Source of the DNA: Ignavibacteriota bacterium
GTDB taxonomy: Bacteria > Bacteroidota > Ignavibacteria > Tepidaquicellales > Tepidaquicellaceae
DNA length: 64,000 nt
Reading direction: 5' to 3'
Assembly (NCBI GenBank): GCA_016218085.1
Contig: JACREY010000008.1
Span: 248,001 to 312,000, forward strand
Below the pieces are notes generated by a model, which worked only from the letters and a program-made list of their open reading frames with translations, was not told where the DNA came from and searched no databases. How positions within the stretch are numbered: position 1 is the stretch's first letter; every line of letters starts with the position of its first letter. Positions 7,110 through 16,366 of this stretch are shown here, in pieces. The position numbers were made by a program, and so were the translations under genes.

Positions 7110-8777
7110 ATGAAAAAAACAAATAAGAATATTAAAAGAAGTATGATGGTGGTGTTGGTTGCAGTCATGGCTTTTATGTTGTTTTCATCAGAAACAGCAT
7201 ATACCCAATGGGCTCAGGTAAATACACTCTCAAACTTAGGTACATATCCGAGCGTATCGGTAGTGGACCAGAATGTTTATGTAATAGCTGGTGGAAGATC
7301 CGGAACTCCGAGAATATACAGAACGACAAATGGTGGCTTGAATTTTTCCGCTCTTTCAACAACAGGTATTACATATGAATTGTATTGTGTTTGGGCAAGA
7401 AGCTCAACCAATATCTTCGTTGGTAACGGTGGTGCATCAGGCGGTACAGGTGGAAATGCAAGATTATATAGAACTACTAACGGCGGAACATCCTGGACAA
7501 ACGTATTATCAACAGGTGGAACAGCCGGTTTTTTCAACGGAGTTGTTTTCTCAAGAAGCAATCCTAATTTTGGAATAGCCCAGAGCGATCCTCCTACATC
7601 GGGTGGCGTTTATTATCTGGCTAAAACTACAAATGGTGGTACTAACTGGACTGTAACAAATCCTCCGTTGACAGGAACTGCTTCTGCTCAGAACTCAGTA
7701 TTTTGTTTGGATGAAAATTTCTTTGGATTCGGAATTAATACTTCACCTTATAGAATTTACTTCACAACAAACGGCGGAACAGATTGGAATTTAAAGACAT
7801 TAACAGGCGCAGGCGGAACTTCAGGATTTGTGTCAACTATCGCATTCAATGATAATAAACTTAACGGAATAGCTGCAACATATGGTACAACTAATACAAT
7901 TTCAAGAACTACAGACGGTGGAATGAACTGGTTCTCTCAGTCAATTCCCTGCACAATTGACGGATATGCTAATGCAAAATGGGTACCCGGCACAAATACT
8001 GTTTATATAGTCGTTTCAAATGATGCTACCACACAAAGCTTTAAAAGCGTAGATAATGGTGAGAATTGGGAAACTTATTCATTCCCGTCCGCAGCTTACC
8101 ATAGCTGGCATATGGATCTTGCTCTTGCAGGAAGCAATGCAAATGCAGTTACTTCTTCAAGCACAGGTATTATATCCAAGATTAATGAATCACCCATGCC
8201 AGTAACACTAGAATCATTTACTTTCAACGTAACAGGAAGAAATGTTAACCTGAAATGGACTACATCTTATGAAGAAAATAATTACGGATTTGATGTTGAA
8301 AGAATGTCTGTGAATGATAACTCAAACTGGACTAAGGTTGGCTTTGTAAAAGGAAACGGAAATACAAATAACAGAACCGATTATAATTTCAGCGACAGTA
8401 AATTAAACGGCGGAAAATATCAGTACAGAATCAGACAGATTGATTATAACGGAAATTACGAATATTTCACACTTAATAATTCGGTTGAAGTGACAATGCC
8501 CGGGAAATTCGAGCTTTCACAGAATTATCCCAATCCCTTTAATCCCGTAACTAAAATTGACTATAATATTCCTTCAAACAGTAACGTAAAAATTTCCCTC
8601 TATGATATGTCAGGTAAGGAAGTCAAAACACTAGTAAACTCAAATCAGAGTGCCGGATTCTATACGATTCAGCTTAATGCAAATGATTTATCCAGTGGTG
8701 TTTACTTCTATAAGATGACGGCAAATTCAAACGGAAATACAATTGCAATAACAAAAAAATTATCGGTTATCAAATAA
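7110..8777 (+). CDS. T9SS-exported protein with BNR/Ycf48-like repeats
   Basis: A 555-residue secreted protein. After a signal peptide (about residues 1-33) come at least six repeats containing T-T-N-G-G-x-x-W or a close variant, the Asp-box/BNR motif of beta-propellers such as Ycf48-like or sialidase-type folds (roughly residues 40-360). A fibronectin-like segment follows (about 365-465), then a C-terminal sorting domain starting N-Y-P-N-P-F-N-P (near residue 472) and ending G-V-Y-F-Y-K-M plus a basic tail. The sorting domain directs passage through the type IX secretion system and attachment or release at the surface. The propeller is probably a binding module; the ligand is unknown. A strong terminator follows. 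Confidence 0.85.
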   Translation: MKKTNKNIKRSMMVVLVAVMAFMLFSSETAYTQWAQVNTLSNLGTYPSVSVVDQNVYVIAGGRSGTPRIYRTTNGGLNFSALSTTGITYELYCVWARSSTNIFVGNGGASGGTGGNARLYRTTNGGTSWTNVLSTGGTAGFFNGVVFSRSNPNFGIAQSDPPTSGGVYYLAKTTNGGTNWTVTNPPLTGTASAQNSVFCLDENFFGFGINTSPYRIYFTTNGGTDWNLKTLTGAGGTSGFVSTIAFNDNKLNGIAATYGTTNTISRTTDGGMNWFSQSIPCTIDGYANAKWVPGTNTVYIVVSNDATTQSFKSVDNGENWETYSFPSAAYHSWHMDLALAGSNANAVTSSSTGIISKINESPMPVTLESFTFNVTGRNVNLKWTTSYEENNYGFDVERMSVNDNSNWTKVGFVKGNGNTNNRTDYNFSDSKLNGGKYQYRIRQIDYNGNYEYFTLNNSVEVTMPGKFELSQNYPNPFNPVTKIDYNIPSNSNVKISLYDMSGKEVKTLVNSNQSAGFYTIQLNANDLSSGVYFYKMTANSNGNTIAITKKLSVIK

Positions 8778-8803
8778 GCATTTTTTTTCATAATTCCCTT
8801 CGT

Positions 8804-8833
8804 AAAGGCGGCTTTTGCCGCCTTTTTTTTTGA
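8804..8833 (+). terminator. Rho-independent terminator
   Basis: AAAGGCGGC-TTTT-GCCGCCTTT (8804-8825), a 9-bp GC-rich stem followed by eight or more T residues, downstream of the T9SS cargo gene. Confidence 0.93.
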
Positions 8834-8918
8834 ACAATATTTTTTTTTAAACGTAGATATATTTAGATAAATTTCATTTGATTAATAATAATATTAAATT
8901 ATAAAAAAAATATATATT

Positions 8919-10442
8919 ATGAAAAAGTTTACAGGAGTAATTGCATTATTTATTTTTCTTTTTACTAATTCATATGCACAAAACAGATTTATAAGTGACA
9001 GCCTTGATATATACATGGAAAATGCACTGAAACTCTGGAATATTCCGGGCGCTTCAGTTGCAGTAGTAAAAGACGGAAAAATTATTCTCGCTAAAGGTTT
9101 TGGTGTTAAAGTAATGAATTCGAATGACGGAATTGACGAAAATACTCTGTTTATGGTCGCTTCTAACACTAAAGCATTTACAGGAACCGCTCTTTCGCTT
9201 CTGGAATATGATAAACAGATTTCGCTGGACGACCGCGTCTTGAAATGGATGCCTGATTTCAAAATGTATGATGACAGGGTCACTGAACTGGTTACTATAC
9301 GGGACTTGTTATGTCACAGGTTAGGTCTTCAGACGTTTCAGGGTGATTTCATAAATTGGTCTTCGAATCTCTCAAGAAAAGAAATCATTGATAATTTCCG
9401 TAACCTGAAACCTGTATTCGATTTCAGGAGCCGTTACGGTTATTGCAATGCAGGTTTTCTCACTGCAGGGGAAATCATCCCTGTTGTTACTGGTATGACC
9501 TGGGATGATTTCGTTACTCAAAAAATTCTTATTCCTCTTGATATGAAAAGGTCTTCAGTTGATGGTAACATTATGAGAAGTGATAAAAATACCTGCAAGG
9601 GTCATTCAATATTCCTTGATACACTTAAAGTCGTCCCTTATGATGCAGTGAATAATCTTGGTCCTGCGGCTAGCCTATGCACGAGTGCTAAGGATATTGC
9701 AAACTGGCTTATAATGCTGTCCGACAGCGGAAGATATAACGGCAATAAGGTGATGCCGTATTCAGTACTTGCTAAAACCATCAATCCGAATATAACACTG
9801 GGAATTAACCAGAGTCCGGTTTTTAAAGGAATAAAACATATCAGAACTTATGGTCTTGGCTGGCAGGTTGAAGATTACAGCGGAAGATTAATGGTGTCTC
9901 ATACCGGAGGCGTTAATGGATTTGTTACCTCAACTTGCTTTCTTCCTGAAGAAAAAATCGGAATTGCTGTCTTCACTAACACAGATGCAAATTACCTCTA
10001 TGAAGCCCTGAAATACCAGATTATCGATTCTTATCTTAACCTTCCTTACAGGAATTACAGTAATCTGTTTTATGGTATGTTTGAACCGGGGAATAAGGAA
10101 GAGGTCGTTAACTATAAGGAAAAAATGGCAGTTGTAATGCAGAATCAAAAACCTGAATTAAGTCTGGATAACTATACGGGAACATTCACTAACAAGGCAT
10201 ACGGGAAAATCAATATCAGGCTTACTGATGATGGGTTGAAGATTGATTTTTCCAGACATCCTTTCCTTACAGGAAATCTTCACTATACTTCGGGCAATTC
10301 TTTTTACTGCATATATTCACATCCAGGATGGGGAGCTAAAATGATTGATTTCAAAGTATCGGAAGGAAAAGTTAAATCAGTTACCATTAAAGTTAATGAT
10401 AATATTGACTTTATGGAATATGAATTTGAAAAAACCGATTAA
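8919..10442 (+). CDS. Secreted serine hydrolase, class C beta-lactamase/penicillin-binding-protein fold
   Basis: A 507-residue exported hydrolase: signal peptide to about residue 20, then a beta-lactamase-related domain (PF00144 type) with S82-N-T-K85 (SxxK), Y175-C-N177 (YxN) and H328-T-G-G331 (the KTG equivalent). The last 90 or so residues resemble the DUF3471 beta-domain often attached to such hydrolases. Relatives include esterases, D-aminopeptidases and D-alanyl-D-alanine carboxypeptidases, so the substrate is uncertain and antibiotic resistance should not be assumed. It stands alone between the T9SS cargo gene and the ybeY cluster, with no adjacent beta-lactamase regulator. Confidence 0.85.
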   Translation: MKKFTGVIALFIFLFTNSYAQNRFISDSLDIYMENALKLWNIPGASVAVVKDGKIILAKGFGVKVMNSNDGIDENTLFMVASNTKAFTGTALSLLEYDKQISLDDRVLKWMPDFKMYDDRVTELVTIRDLLCHRLGLQTFQGDFINWSSNLSRKEIIDNFRNLKPVFDFRSRYGYCNAGFLTAGEIIPVVTGMTWDDFVTQKILIPLDMKRSSVDGNIMRSDKNTCKGHSIFLDTLKVVPYDAVNNLGPAASLCTSAKDIANWLIMLSDSGRYNGNKVMPYSVLAKTINPNITLGINQSPVFKGIKHIRTYGLGWQVEDYSGRLMVSHTGGVNGFVTSTCFLPEEKIGIAVFTNTDANYLYEALKYQIIDSYLNLPYRNYSNLFYGMFEPGNKEEVVNYKEKMAVVMQNQKPELSLDNYTGTFTNKAYGKINIRLTDDGLKIDFSRHPFLTGNLHYTSGNSFYCIYSHPGWGAKMIDFKVSEGKVKSVTIKVNDNIDFMEYEFEKTD

Positions 10443-10557
10443 ATAGTGATTTTTTTTGTGAATTTTACAAAAACGCCTTTAATTTGACTTTTTTAATTAA
10501 GCAATTTGTTATATTTTAATAAGTTGTTATGGAATTCAGGCATTTAAATATAAAATA

Positions 10558-10992
10558 TTGAGTAACGGGGAAAATTTTAACATATTAAATAAGGAATCGA
10601 TTAAAAAAATCGAATCTTTATTCGGATGCAGTTTCGAGGATTCCGGCGAAAGCCTTTCCCTTAGAATTAAGAATATCAAAAGCAAGAATTATATTTCGCT
10701 TGATATTTTTCTTGAACCCGGAAATTCCGGATTGATATCTGTTTATACGGATAATGCTCATTTGCAGCTTCAGTCTTGCAGCGGGTTTATATTAAGCAAT
10801 ATGCTCGAAGAAGTGATTTTTATTTCGGAATCCGGTGATTCGGTTTCAGGGCTTATTATTTCAAAACAGGGAGATTGTTCATTATATGCAAACGTTAAAA
10901 AAGAATTGCTGAATAAGGATTTCATGGAGCTGAGCTCTGAAAAGCTCCTTGCTGTTGTTGCTCTTTCGGTTGTTGAATCAACAAAAGATTAA
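10558..10992 (+). CDS. Conserved-looking protein of unknown function upstream of ybeY
   Basis: A 144-residue soluble protein opening at a TTG (10558), with no signal peptide or membrane segment. I do not recognise the family. The sequence alternates short hydrophobic strands with polar turns and ends in a helix, so a small alpha/beta fold is plausible. It is first in a co-directional run with ybeY (18 nt downstream) and the Smg-like gene. That position suggests a link to ribosome maturation or simply operon membership. The start is uncertain because no ATG lies near the beginning. Confidence 0.6.
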   Translation: MSNGENFNILNKESIKKIESLFGCSFEDSGESLSLRIKNIKSKNYISLDIFLEPGNSGLISVYTDNAHLQLQSCSGFILSNMLEEVIFISESGDSVSGLIISKQGDCSLYANVKKELLNKDFMELSSEKLLAVVALSVVESTKD

Positions 10993-11010
10993 TACAAACC
11001 TAATATCACA

Positions 11011-11442
11011 TTGGTAGTAAATTTTCTTTTTGATAGTGTTATTCCGCACTTAGAAAAAAACAATTTTAAAAAACTTGTAAGATTAACTGCCCGGCAAATA
11101 CTGGCTGACGAAAATCTTGTGTGCGGAAACCTGAATTTCAGGTTTTGCGATGATATAACAATTAAAGATTACAACAGGAAATACCTTTCGCACGACTATG
11201 AAACCGATATTTTGACTTTTTATTATGAATGCGGAGGAAATAACTTTGACGGTGATATCCTTATTTCTACTGAAACCGTAAAAGATAATTCAGTAAGGTT
11301 TAAAACAGGATTCAAAAACGAACTTATGAGAGTTGTGATTCACGGTGTGCTTCATTTATGCGGATATAAGGATTCCGACAGTGCAGGTAAGTCTGCAATG
11401 AGAAAAAAAGAAAATTATTATTTAAAATTATTTGTTAAATAA
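11011..11442 (+). CDS. ybeY: Endoribonuclease YbeY (rRNA maturation)
   Basis: A 143-residue member of the UPF0054/YbeY metalloprotein family. The diagnostic zinc-binding stretch is present as H-G-V-L-H-L-C-G-Y-K-D near residues 110-120. The usual third ligand His of H-G-x-L-H-L-x-G-[YH]-D-H is replaced by a shifted K-D-S-D, a deviation worth noting. YbeY is a single-strand RNase that matures the 3' end of 16S rRNA and takes part in 70S quality control. The start appears to be TTG at 11011, with no ATG or clear ribosome-binding site nearby. The next gene begins 3 nt after the stop. Confidence 0.85.
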   Translation: MVVNFLFDSVIPHLEKNNFKKLVRLTARQILADENLVCGNLNFRFCDDITIKDYNRKYLSHDYETDILTFYYECGGNNFDGDILISTETVKDNSVRFKTGFKNELMRVVIHGVLHLCGYKDSDSAGKSAMRKKENYYLKLFVK

Positions 11443-11445
11443 CCT

Positions 11446-11901
11446 GTGCAGGATAAAATCGTTGAAATAATAGTCTATATTCTCAGTGAAATTAAGGAAA
11501 TAAAACAGCTGGGTGACATAAACGTCGAAAGCCTTGCAGAGCGAGGTTATTCGGACAGTGAAATAAATACTGCATTTGCCTGGATATTCTCGAAACTCGA
11601 TGAAGGTGAATTGATTTTCAGTGAAGACCAGGTAACTTCAAAATCTCACAGAATTTTTAATCCCGTAGAAAGTAAAATATTCTCGACAGACGCAAAAGGT
11701 TACCTGCTACTGATGAGGGAACTCGGGCTCTTGAACGATTTGGACATTGATTTAGTTATAGAAAAGGTTATTCTCTCGGGATACCAGAGAATAAATATTC
11801 TTGAACTTAAAAAGTTCATAGCTTCAATTATTTTTAACTTGGAAAATAAATCTGACTTTTTGAGCAGAATGATTTTGCAAAATAACGATACAATAAATTA
11901 A
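11446..11901 (+). CDS. smg: Smg/DUF494 family protein
   Basis: A 151-residue acidic, mostly helical protein matching the DUF494 (Smg) pattern: an N-terminal helix with V-x-I-I-V-Y-I-L, the G-Y-S-D-S-E-I-N-x-A-F-A-W-I segment around residues 35-49, and a central R-I-F-N-P-x-E motif. Smg lies beside topA in many Gram-negatives, as here (18 nt upstream of topA), and its role is undefined; a structural or regulatory link to topoisomerase or DNA processing has been supposed only from synteny. It starts at GTG, 3 nt after the ybeY stop. Confidence 0.8.
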   Translation: MQDKIVEIIVYILSEIKEIKQLGDINVESLAERGYSDSEINTAFAWIFSKLDEGELIFSEDQVTSKSHRIFNPVESKIFSTDAKGYLLLMRELGLLNDLDIDLVIEKVILSGYQRINILELKKFIASIIFNLENKSDFLSRMILQNNDTIN

Positions 11902-11919
11902 AAAGGAATTTAATATTTA

Positions 11920-14238
11920 ATGGGAAAGCATTTAGTCATAGTAGAGTCACCATCAAAAGCAAAAACTATTAAAAAATATCTCGGGGATGATTATGTGGTG
12001 GAAGCTTCGGTTGGACATTTAAAAAACCTTCCGAAAAATAAAATCAGCATTGACCTTGAAAACGGCTACGTTCCGACATATGAAGTGATTGACGGAAAAC
12101 AGGAAGTGGTTAAGAAATTAAAAGACCATGCGAAAAAATCCGATAAAATATACATAGCAACTGACCCTGACCGCGAAGGTGAAGCTATTGCCTCCGATAT
12201 TGCAGATATTATTCTTCCTGTCAATAAAAATATAAAAAGGGTTTTATTCAACGAGATTACAAAATCAGGCGTCAGCACTGCAATGAAAGAACCTCGCGAT
12301 ATCGATGAAAACCTTGTTTCATCCCAGATGGCTCGCAGGGTAATGGACAGGATTCTCGGATATAAAGTCAGTCCTTTCCTCTGGAAAACATTTTATTACG
12401 GCCTTTCTGCCGGAAGAGTGCAGTCGGTTGCGGTTAAACTTATTTGCGAGCGCGAAGAGGAAATTCGGAACTTCAAGCCGAAGGAATACTGGTCAATTGA
12501 CGGGATTTTTACTAAGCTTTCAGGAAATACAAAATCATTCAATGCTAAATTATTTAAAATTAATGAGGATACTCTGAAATTCAACGGTGAGATACCCTGC
12601 ATTGAAAATATTGAACATGCTCATAAGATTCTTGAGGAATTAAAAAATAATAAATTCAGAATTAACGATATTCAGGTTAAGGATGTTAAAAAGAATCCTC
12701 CGATGCCGTTTACTACAAGCGTTCTTCAGCAGACTGCTTCCACACGTCTCGGTTTTTCTCCAAAGAGAACAATGATGCTTGCACAGAAACTTTATGAAGG
12801 CATCGAAATTTCTAAAGAAGAAGGAAGTGTCGGATTAATAACTTATATGAGAACTGATTCGACAAGAGTCAGTAATGAATCCATAAAAATGGCAAATGAA
12901 TTCGTTGAAAAAAATTACGGAAAAGAATATATACTCGGCGAATTTAAGGCAAGCAATGGTAAATCGAAAAACACTCAGGATGCGCACGAAGCTATCAGAC
13001 CGACGGATGTTTTCAGAAGACCCGATGACTTGAAGAAACTTGATAAAAACCTGCTGGCTCTATACAGGCTTATCTGGGAAAGGTTTCTTGCTTCACAGAT
13101 GTCTCCTGCTTTGTTCGAACAGAAAACTGTTACCATAAAAGCCCTGAGCCCGGGTGCAAGTAATACGGAATATTTCTTTAAAGCAACAGGCAGGGATGTA
13201 AAGTTCAGCGGATTTCTGAAAGTTTATGAGGAATCAAAAGAAGAAAATTCGAACGGCAACGGAGATGAGGATGATTTATCGGCAATTCCTGCAGATTTAA
13301 ATATTGATGACCAGGTTAAAGCACTGAGCCTTATGAAAGACCAGCATTTTACAAATCCTCCGCCGCGATATACTGAAAGCAGTTTGATTAAACAGCTCGA
13401 TACACTCGGAATCGGAAGACCCAGTACTTTTGCCCTTATCGTCTCAACTGTTATCGACAGGAAGTATGTTGACCTTAATGAAAGAAGATTGTATGCTACG
13501 AATCTCGGCTGTGCTGTAAATAAAATTCTCGACGAGCATTTTCCCGATGTGATAAATACAAAGTTTACTGCCGAAATGGAAGAAGAACTTGATACTATTG
13601 CTAACGGAGAATCCACTTATAAGAAAGTCCTCGATGATTTCTTTATTCCGTTCAAGAAAGACCTCGATGAAGCGGAATCATCTGCTCCGAATATCAAAAA
13701 ACAGCTTACTGTAAAAACAGATATAGTCTGTCCCGACTGCGGCAAGGAAACAGGCGCGGTAATGTTAAAAAAATGGGGACGCAACGGACAGTTTCTTACC
13801 TGTGAAAAGTATCCCAAGTGCAAAGCAACAATGTCTGTGGATGAACCGCAGGCCGAACCAAAAGTTGCGCAGAATATTAAGTGCGACCTTTGCGGAGCTG
13901 ATATGCTTGAAAAAGTAGGACGGTACGGCAGGTTCTATGGATGCAGCAATTATCCCAAATGCAAGGGCATCAAGCCTATGACTCTCGGAATTAAATGTCC
14001 GAAGTGCAATGACGGCGAGCTTATTCAGCGCAGGGGAGGAAAAACAAAACGCCAGTTCTACGGATGTTCTAAATATCCCGATTGCGATTTCATAGAAAAC
14101 TCACTTCCTATACTTCAGAAGTGCCCTGAATGCGAAAACAATTATCTTTTAAGCAAGGAAACCAAGAAAGACGGAAAGTTCCTGCAATGCCCGAAGTGCA
14201 AGGCAAAAGTAATGCTTGAAGAAGTTGAAAAAAAATGA
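11920..14238 (+). CDS. topA: DNA topoisomerase I
   Basis: A 772-residue type IA topoisomerase that relaxes negative supercoils through a 5'-phosphotyrosine intermediate. The Toprim domain opens with V-E-S-P-S-K-A-K-T-I and contains D-P-D-R-E-G-E-A. The catalytic tyrosine is Y309 in T-Y-M-R-T-D-S-T. The C-terminus carries four CxxC zinc-ribbon modules from about residue 605 to 765 (the first C-P-D-C-G-K-E, the last C-P-E-C...C-P-K-C). Length and layout are standard for Gram-negative TopA. It starts with ATG 18 nt after the Smg-like gene, and its end overlaps the recombinase gene, so the two are probably coupled. Confidence 0.97.
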   Translation: MGKHLVIVESPSKAKTIKKYLGDDYVVEASVGHLKNLPKNKISIDLENGYVPTYEVIDGKQEVVKKLKDHAKKSDKIYIATDPDREGEAIASDIADIILPVNKNIKRVLFNEITKSGVSTAMKEPRDIDENLVSSQMARRVMDRILGYKVSPFLWKTFYYGLSAGRVQSVAVKLICEREEEIRNFKPKEYWSIDGIFTKLSGNTKSFNAKLFKINEDTLKFNGEIPCIENIEHAHKILEELKNNKFRINDIQVKDVKKNPPMPFTTSVLQQTASTRLGFSPKRTMMLAQKLYEGIEISKEEGSVGLITYMRTDSTRVSNESIKMANEFVEKNYGKEYILGEFKASNGKSKNTQDAHEAIRPTDVFRRPDDLKKLDKNLLALYRLIWERFLASQMSPALFEQKTVTIKALSPGASNTEYFFKATGRDVKFSGFLKVYEESKEENSNGNGDEDDLSAIPADLNIDDQVKALSLMKDQHFTNPPPRYTESSLIKQLDTLGIGRPSTFALIVSTVIDRKYVDLNERRLYATNLGCAVNKILDEHFPDVINTKFTAEMEEELDTIANGESTYKKVLDDFFIPFKKDLDEAESSAPNIKKQLTVKTDIVCPDCGKETGAVMLKKWGRNGQFLTCEKYPKCKATMSVDEPQAEPKVAQNIKCDLCGADMLEKVGRYGRFYGCSNYPKCKGIKPMTLGIKCPKCNDGELIQRRGGKTKRQFYGCSKYPDCDFIENSLPILQKCPECENNYLLSKETKKDGKFLQCPKCKAKVMLEEVEKK

Positions 14239-15190
14239 TTCTAAATATTTTTTAGAGTACATCGACGAATACCTTAATTTTATCCGTGTATCGGGAAACT
14301 TTTCCGCAAACACGGTTATTTCCTATCAGAATGACTTAAAGCAATTCCTGAATTTTCTGTTTAATCTTTATAAAGATTCATCTGCGGTTTTTCCGGAAGA
14401 TTTTGTATTTAATATAAAATCAGTTACAAAACGCGACATAAAAGCATTTATATCGGATTTATTTCTTGCAGAAAAAATTGATATAAAAAAAGTTAAGAAG
14501 TATAATACAAAATCAATTTCAAGAAAAATTTCTACCCTGAAATCCTTTTTCAAGTATCTGAAAAAAAGAAAATGCATTGAAAGCAATCCGGCATCTGTTC
14601 TGATTTTTCCTAAAAAACCTAAAAACCTTCCGCATTTTGTTTCGGAATCCGAAATGGACAGATTGCTGGACGGCGCAAAATCAAACGAACTCAGCATTCT
14701 TGAAAAGGCAATTATGGAGCTTTTCTACAGCACGGGAATACGTCTGTCGGAACTGATTAACCTGAAGTTTTCCAATGTGAATTTCCATAATAAAACCATT
14801 AAGGTTATGGGAAAAGGCTCGAAAGAAAGAATCATTCCTTACGGGGAAAAGGCAAATGCTGTAATGAAAAATTATATTGAAATCAGGAATATCTGCAATA
14901 TAAAGAATCTCGATAATTTTTTTATAACTAACAAAGGCAATAAGCTATATCCAATGCAGGTGCAGAGAATGGTAAATAAAAATCTTTCAGGTGTTACGGA
15001 AATTAAAAAAAAATCCCCGCACGTCCTGAGACACACTTTTGCCACACACTTACTCGATAAAGGCGCTGATATCCGTGCCGTAAAGGATATGCTCGGTCAC
15101 GAAAGCCTCTCTACAACGCAGATTTATACACATTTAACACCCGAAAAGCTTAAGAAAGTCTATAATCAGGCACATCCGAAGGCGAAATAG
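14216..15190 (+). CDS. xerC: Tyrosine recombinase XerC/XerD
   Basis: A 324-residue tyrosine recombinase with an N-terminal SAM-like core-binding domain (about residues 11-120) and a C-terminal catalytic domain. All six catalytic positions are present: R176 (G-I-R-L-S-E-L), K200, H269, R272 (H-V-L-R-H-T-F-A-T-H), H295 (L-G-H-E-S) and Y304 (I-Y-T-H). Length and motifs match XerC/XerD, which resolve chromosome dimers at dif. The topA-linked position supports a housekeeping role rather than a phage integrase. It starts at TTG 14216 or TTG 14225 inside the end of topA. XerC versus XerD cannot be separated without alignment. Confidence 0.9.
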   Translation: MKKLKKNDSKYFLEYIDEYLNFIRVSGNFSANTVISYQNDLKQFLNFLFNLYKDSSAVFPEDFVFNIKSVTKRDIKAFISDLFLAEKIDIKKVKKYNTKSISRKISTLKSFFKYLKKRKCIESNPASVLIFPKKPKNLPHFVSESEMDRLLDGAKSNELSILEKAIMELFYSTGIRLSELINLKFSNVNFHNKTIKVMGKGSKERIIPYGEKANAVMKNYIEIRNICNIKNLDNFFITNKGNKLYPMQVQRMVNKNLSGVTEIKKKSPHVLRHTFATHLLDKGADIRAVKDMLGHESLSTTQIYTHLTPEKLKKVYNQAHPKAK

Positions 15191-15275
15191 ATTATCAAAG
15201 ATTGCACAAATTTCCGAATTTCTTTCCTCCTTTCTTTTTATTAATTTCCATAAATATATATAAATTAAGACAACA

Positions 15276-16365
15276 ATGTTTGAACAACAGAAATACAAAC
15301 TAAAAGACCCGCGAGAGAAGCTGACAACGCTTAGGAGGTTTCTTTGAAATCGACGGCAAAATCGAAAAAATAAAATCACTCGAAACAGAAACTGAAAAAA
15401 CCGATTTCTGGAATGACAATAAATCCGCACAGAAAACTCTTCAGGAAATATCCGGTCTGAAAAAATGGGTTGAAGAATACAGGACAGTCGAAAAACATAT
15501 GGCTGACATTGATACACTGATAGAAATGGGCGAGGCGGAAAGTGATGAGACACTGGAAACGGAAATAGATAATGAGATTGCAGGCATAATAAAGGAAGTG
15601 GATAACCTTGAATTTAAAAATATGCTGTCTGATGAAGATGATAAGTGCGATGCAATTCTTACAATAAACTCAGGCGCTGGCGGCACGGAAGCTCAGGACT
15701 GGGCGGAAATGCTCCTGAGAATGTATTCAAGGTATGCCGAAAGGAATAAGTTCAAAGCTGTTCTGGTCGACAGGCTTGACGGTGACGGCGCGGGAATAAA
15801 AAGCGCTACGATAGAAATTATGGGCGAGTTTGCTTACGGTTTCCTTAAAGCTGAAAATGGCGTGCACAGACTGGTCAGGATTTCTCCCTTCGATGCAAAT
15901 AAAAAACGCCATACATCTTTTGCCGCTGTGTTTGTTTCCCCGATTATAGACGATAATATCGAAATCGAAATCAACCAGTCGGATTTGAAAGTGGATACAT
16001 TCAGAGCCGGCGGAGCTGGAGGACAGAATGTCAATAAAGTGGAAACGGCAATACGCATAACGCATATACCAACGGGTATAGTCGTCCAGTGCCAGAACGA
16101 GCGCTCTCAGATGCAGAATAAAATGAATGCGATGAAAATGCTTAAGTCGAAATTGTATTTGATGGAGAAAGCAAAAGAGCTTGAAAAACTTTCTGCAATT
16201 GAAAAATCAAAAAAGAAAATTGAATGGGGAAGCCAGATAAGAAGCTATGTCTTCCATCCGTATAATATGGTAAAAGACCACAGGACAAATTATGAAACAT
16301 CCGATACTCAGGCTGTGATGGACGGGGAAATTGACGAATTTATAAGAAACTATTTATTAAGCTGA
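15276..16365 (+). CDS. prfB: Peptide chain release factor 2, with programmed +1 frameshift
   Basis: RF2 reads UGA and UAA. The gene is in two frames: an ATG at 15276 opens 23 codons ending at an in-frame TGA (15345-15347). An AGGAGG Shine-Dalgarno-like hexamer (15333-15338) sits three bases before the slippery CTT codon, and the main frame resumes at 15346 (GAA-ATC-GAC) for 339 codons. The combined product is 362 residues. The peptide anticodon S203-P-F205 and the catalytic G248-G-Q250 loop are present. A reading that starts at the internal ATG 15499 would lose about 74 N-terminal residues. The frameshift provides autoregulation: low RF2 activity allows slippage at its own UGA. Confidence 0.97.
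15333..15347 (+). promoter_or_regulatory. RF2 recoding signal: internal SD, CTT slippery codon, TGA
   Basis: AGG-AGG-TTT-CTT-TGA-A has the same spacing as the E. coli prfB site (AGG-GGG-TAT-CTT-TGA-C). The internal SD pairs with 16S rRNA and pushes the ribosome +1 from CTT to TTT while the TGA waits for RF2. Confidence 0.95.
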
Positions 16366-16366
16366 T

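Noticed and set aside
8919-10442. Antibiotic-resistance beta-lactamase
   Set aside because: The fold is shared by esterases and peptidases, the protein has a DUF3471-like tail, and no beta-lactamase regulator is adjacent.
14216-15190. XerC/D-like recombinase as integrase of the CBASS island
   Set aside because: It is fused by overlap to topA in a core operon 11 kb from the tRNA scar and has typical Xer length and motifs.
15499-16365. prfB starting at the internal ATG 15499
   Set aside because: The upstream 222 bp encode the RF2 N-terminus across a classical frameshift site, so the full gene begins at 15276.
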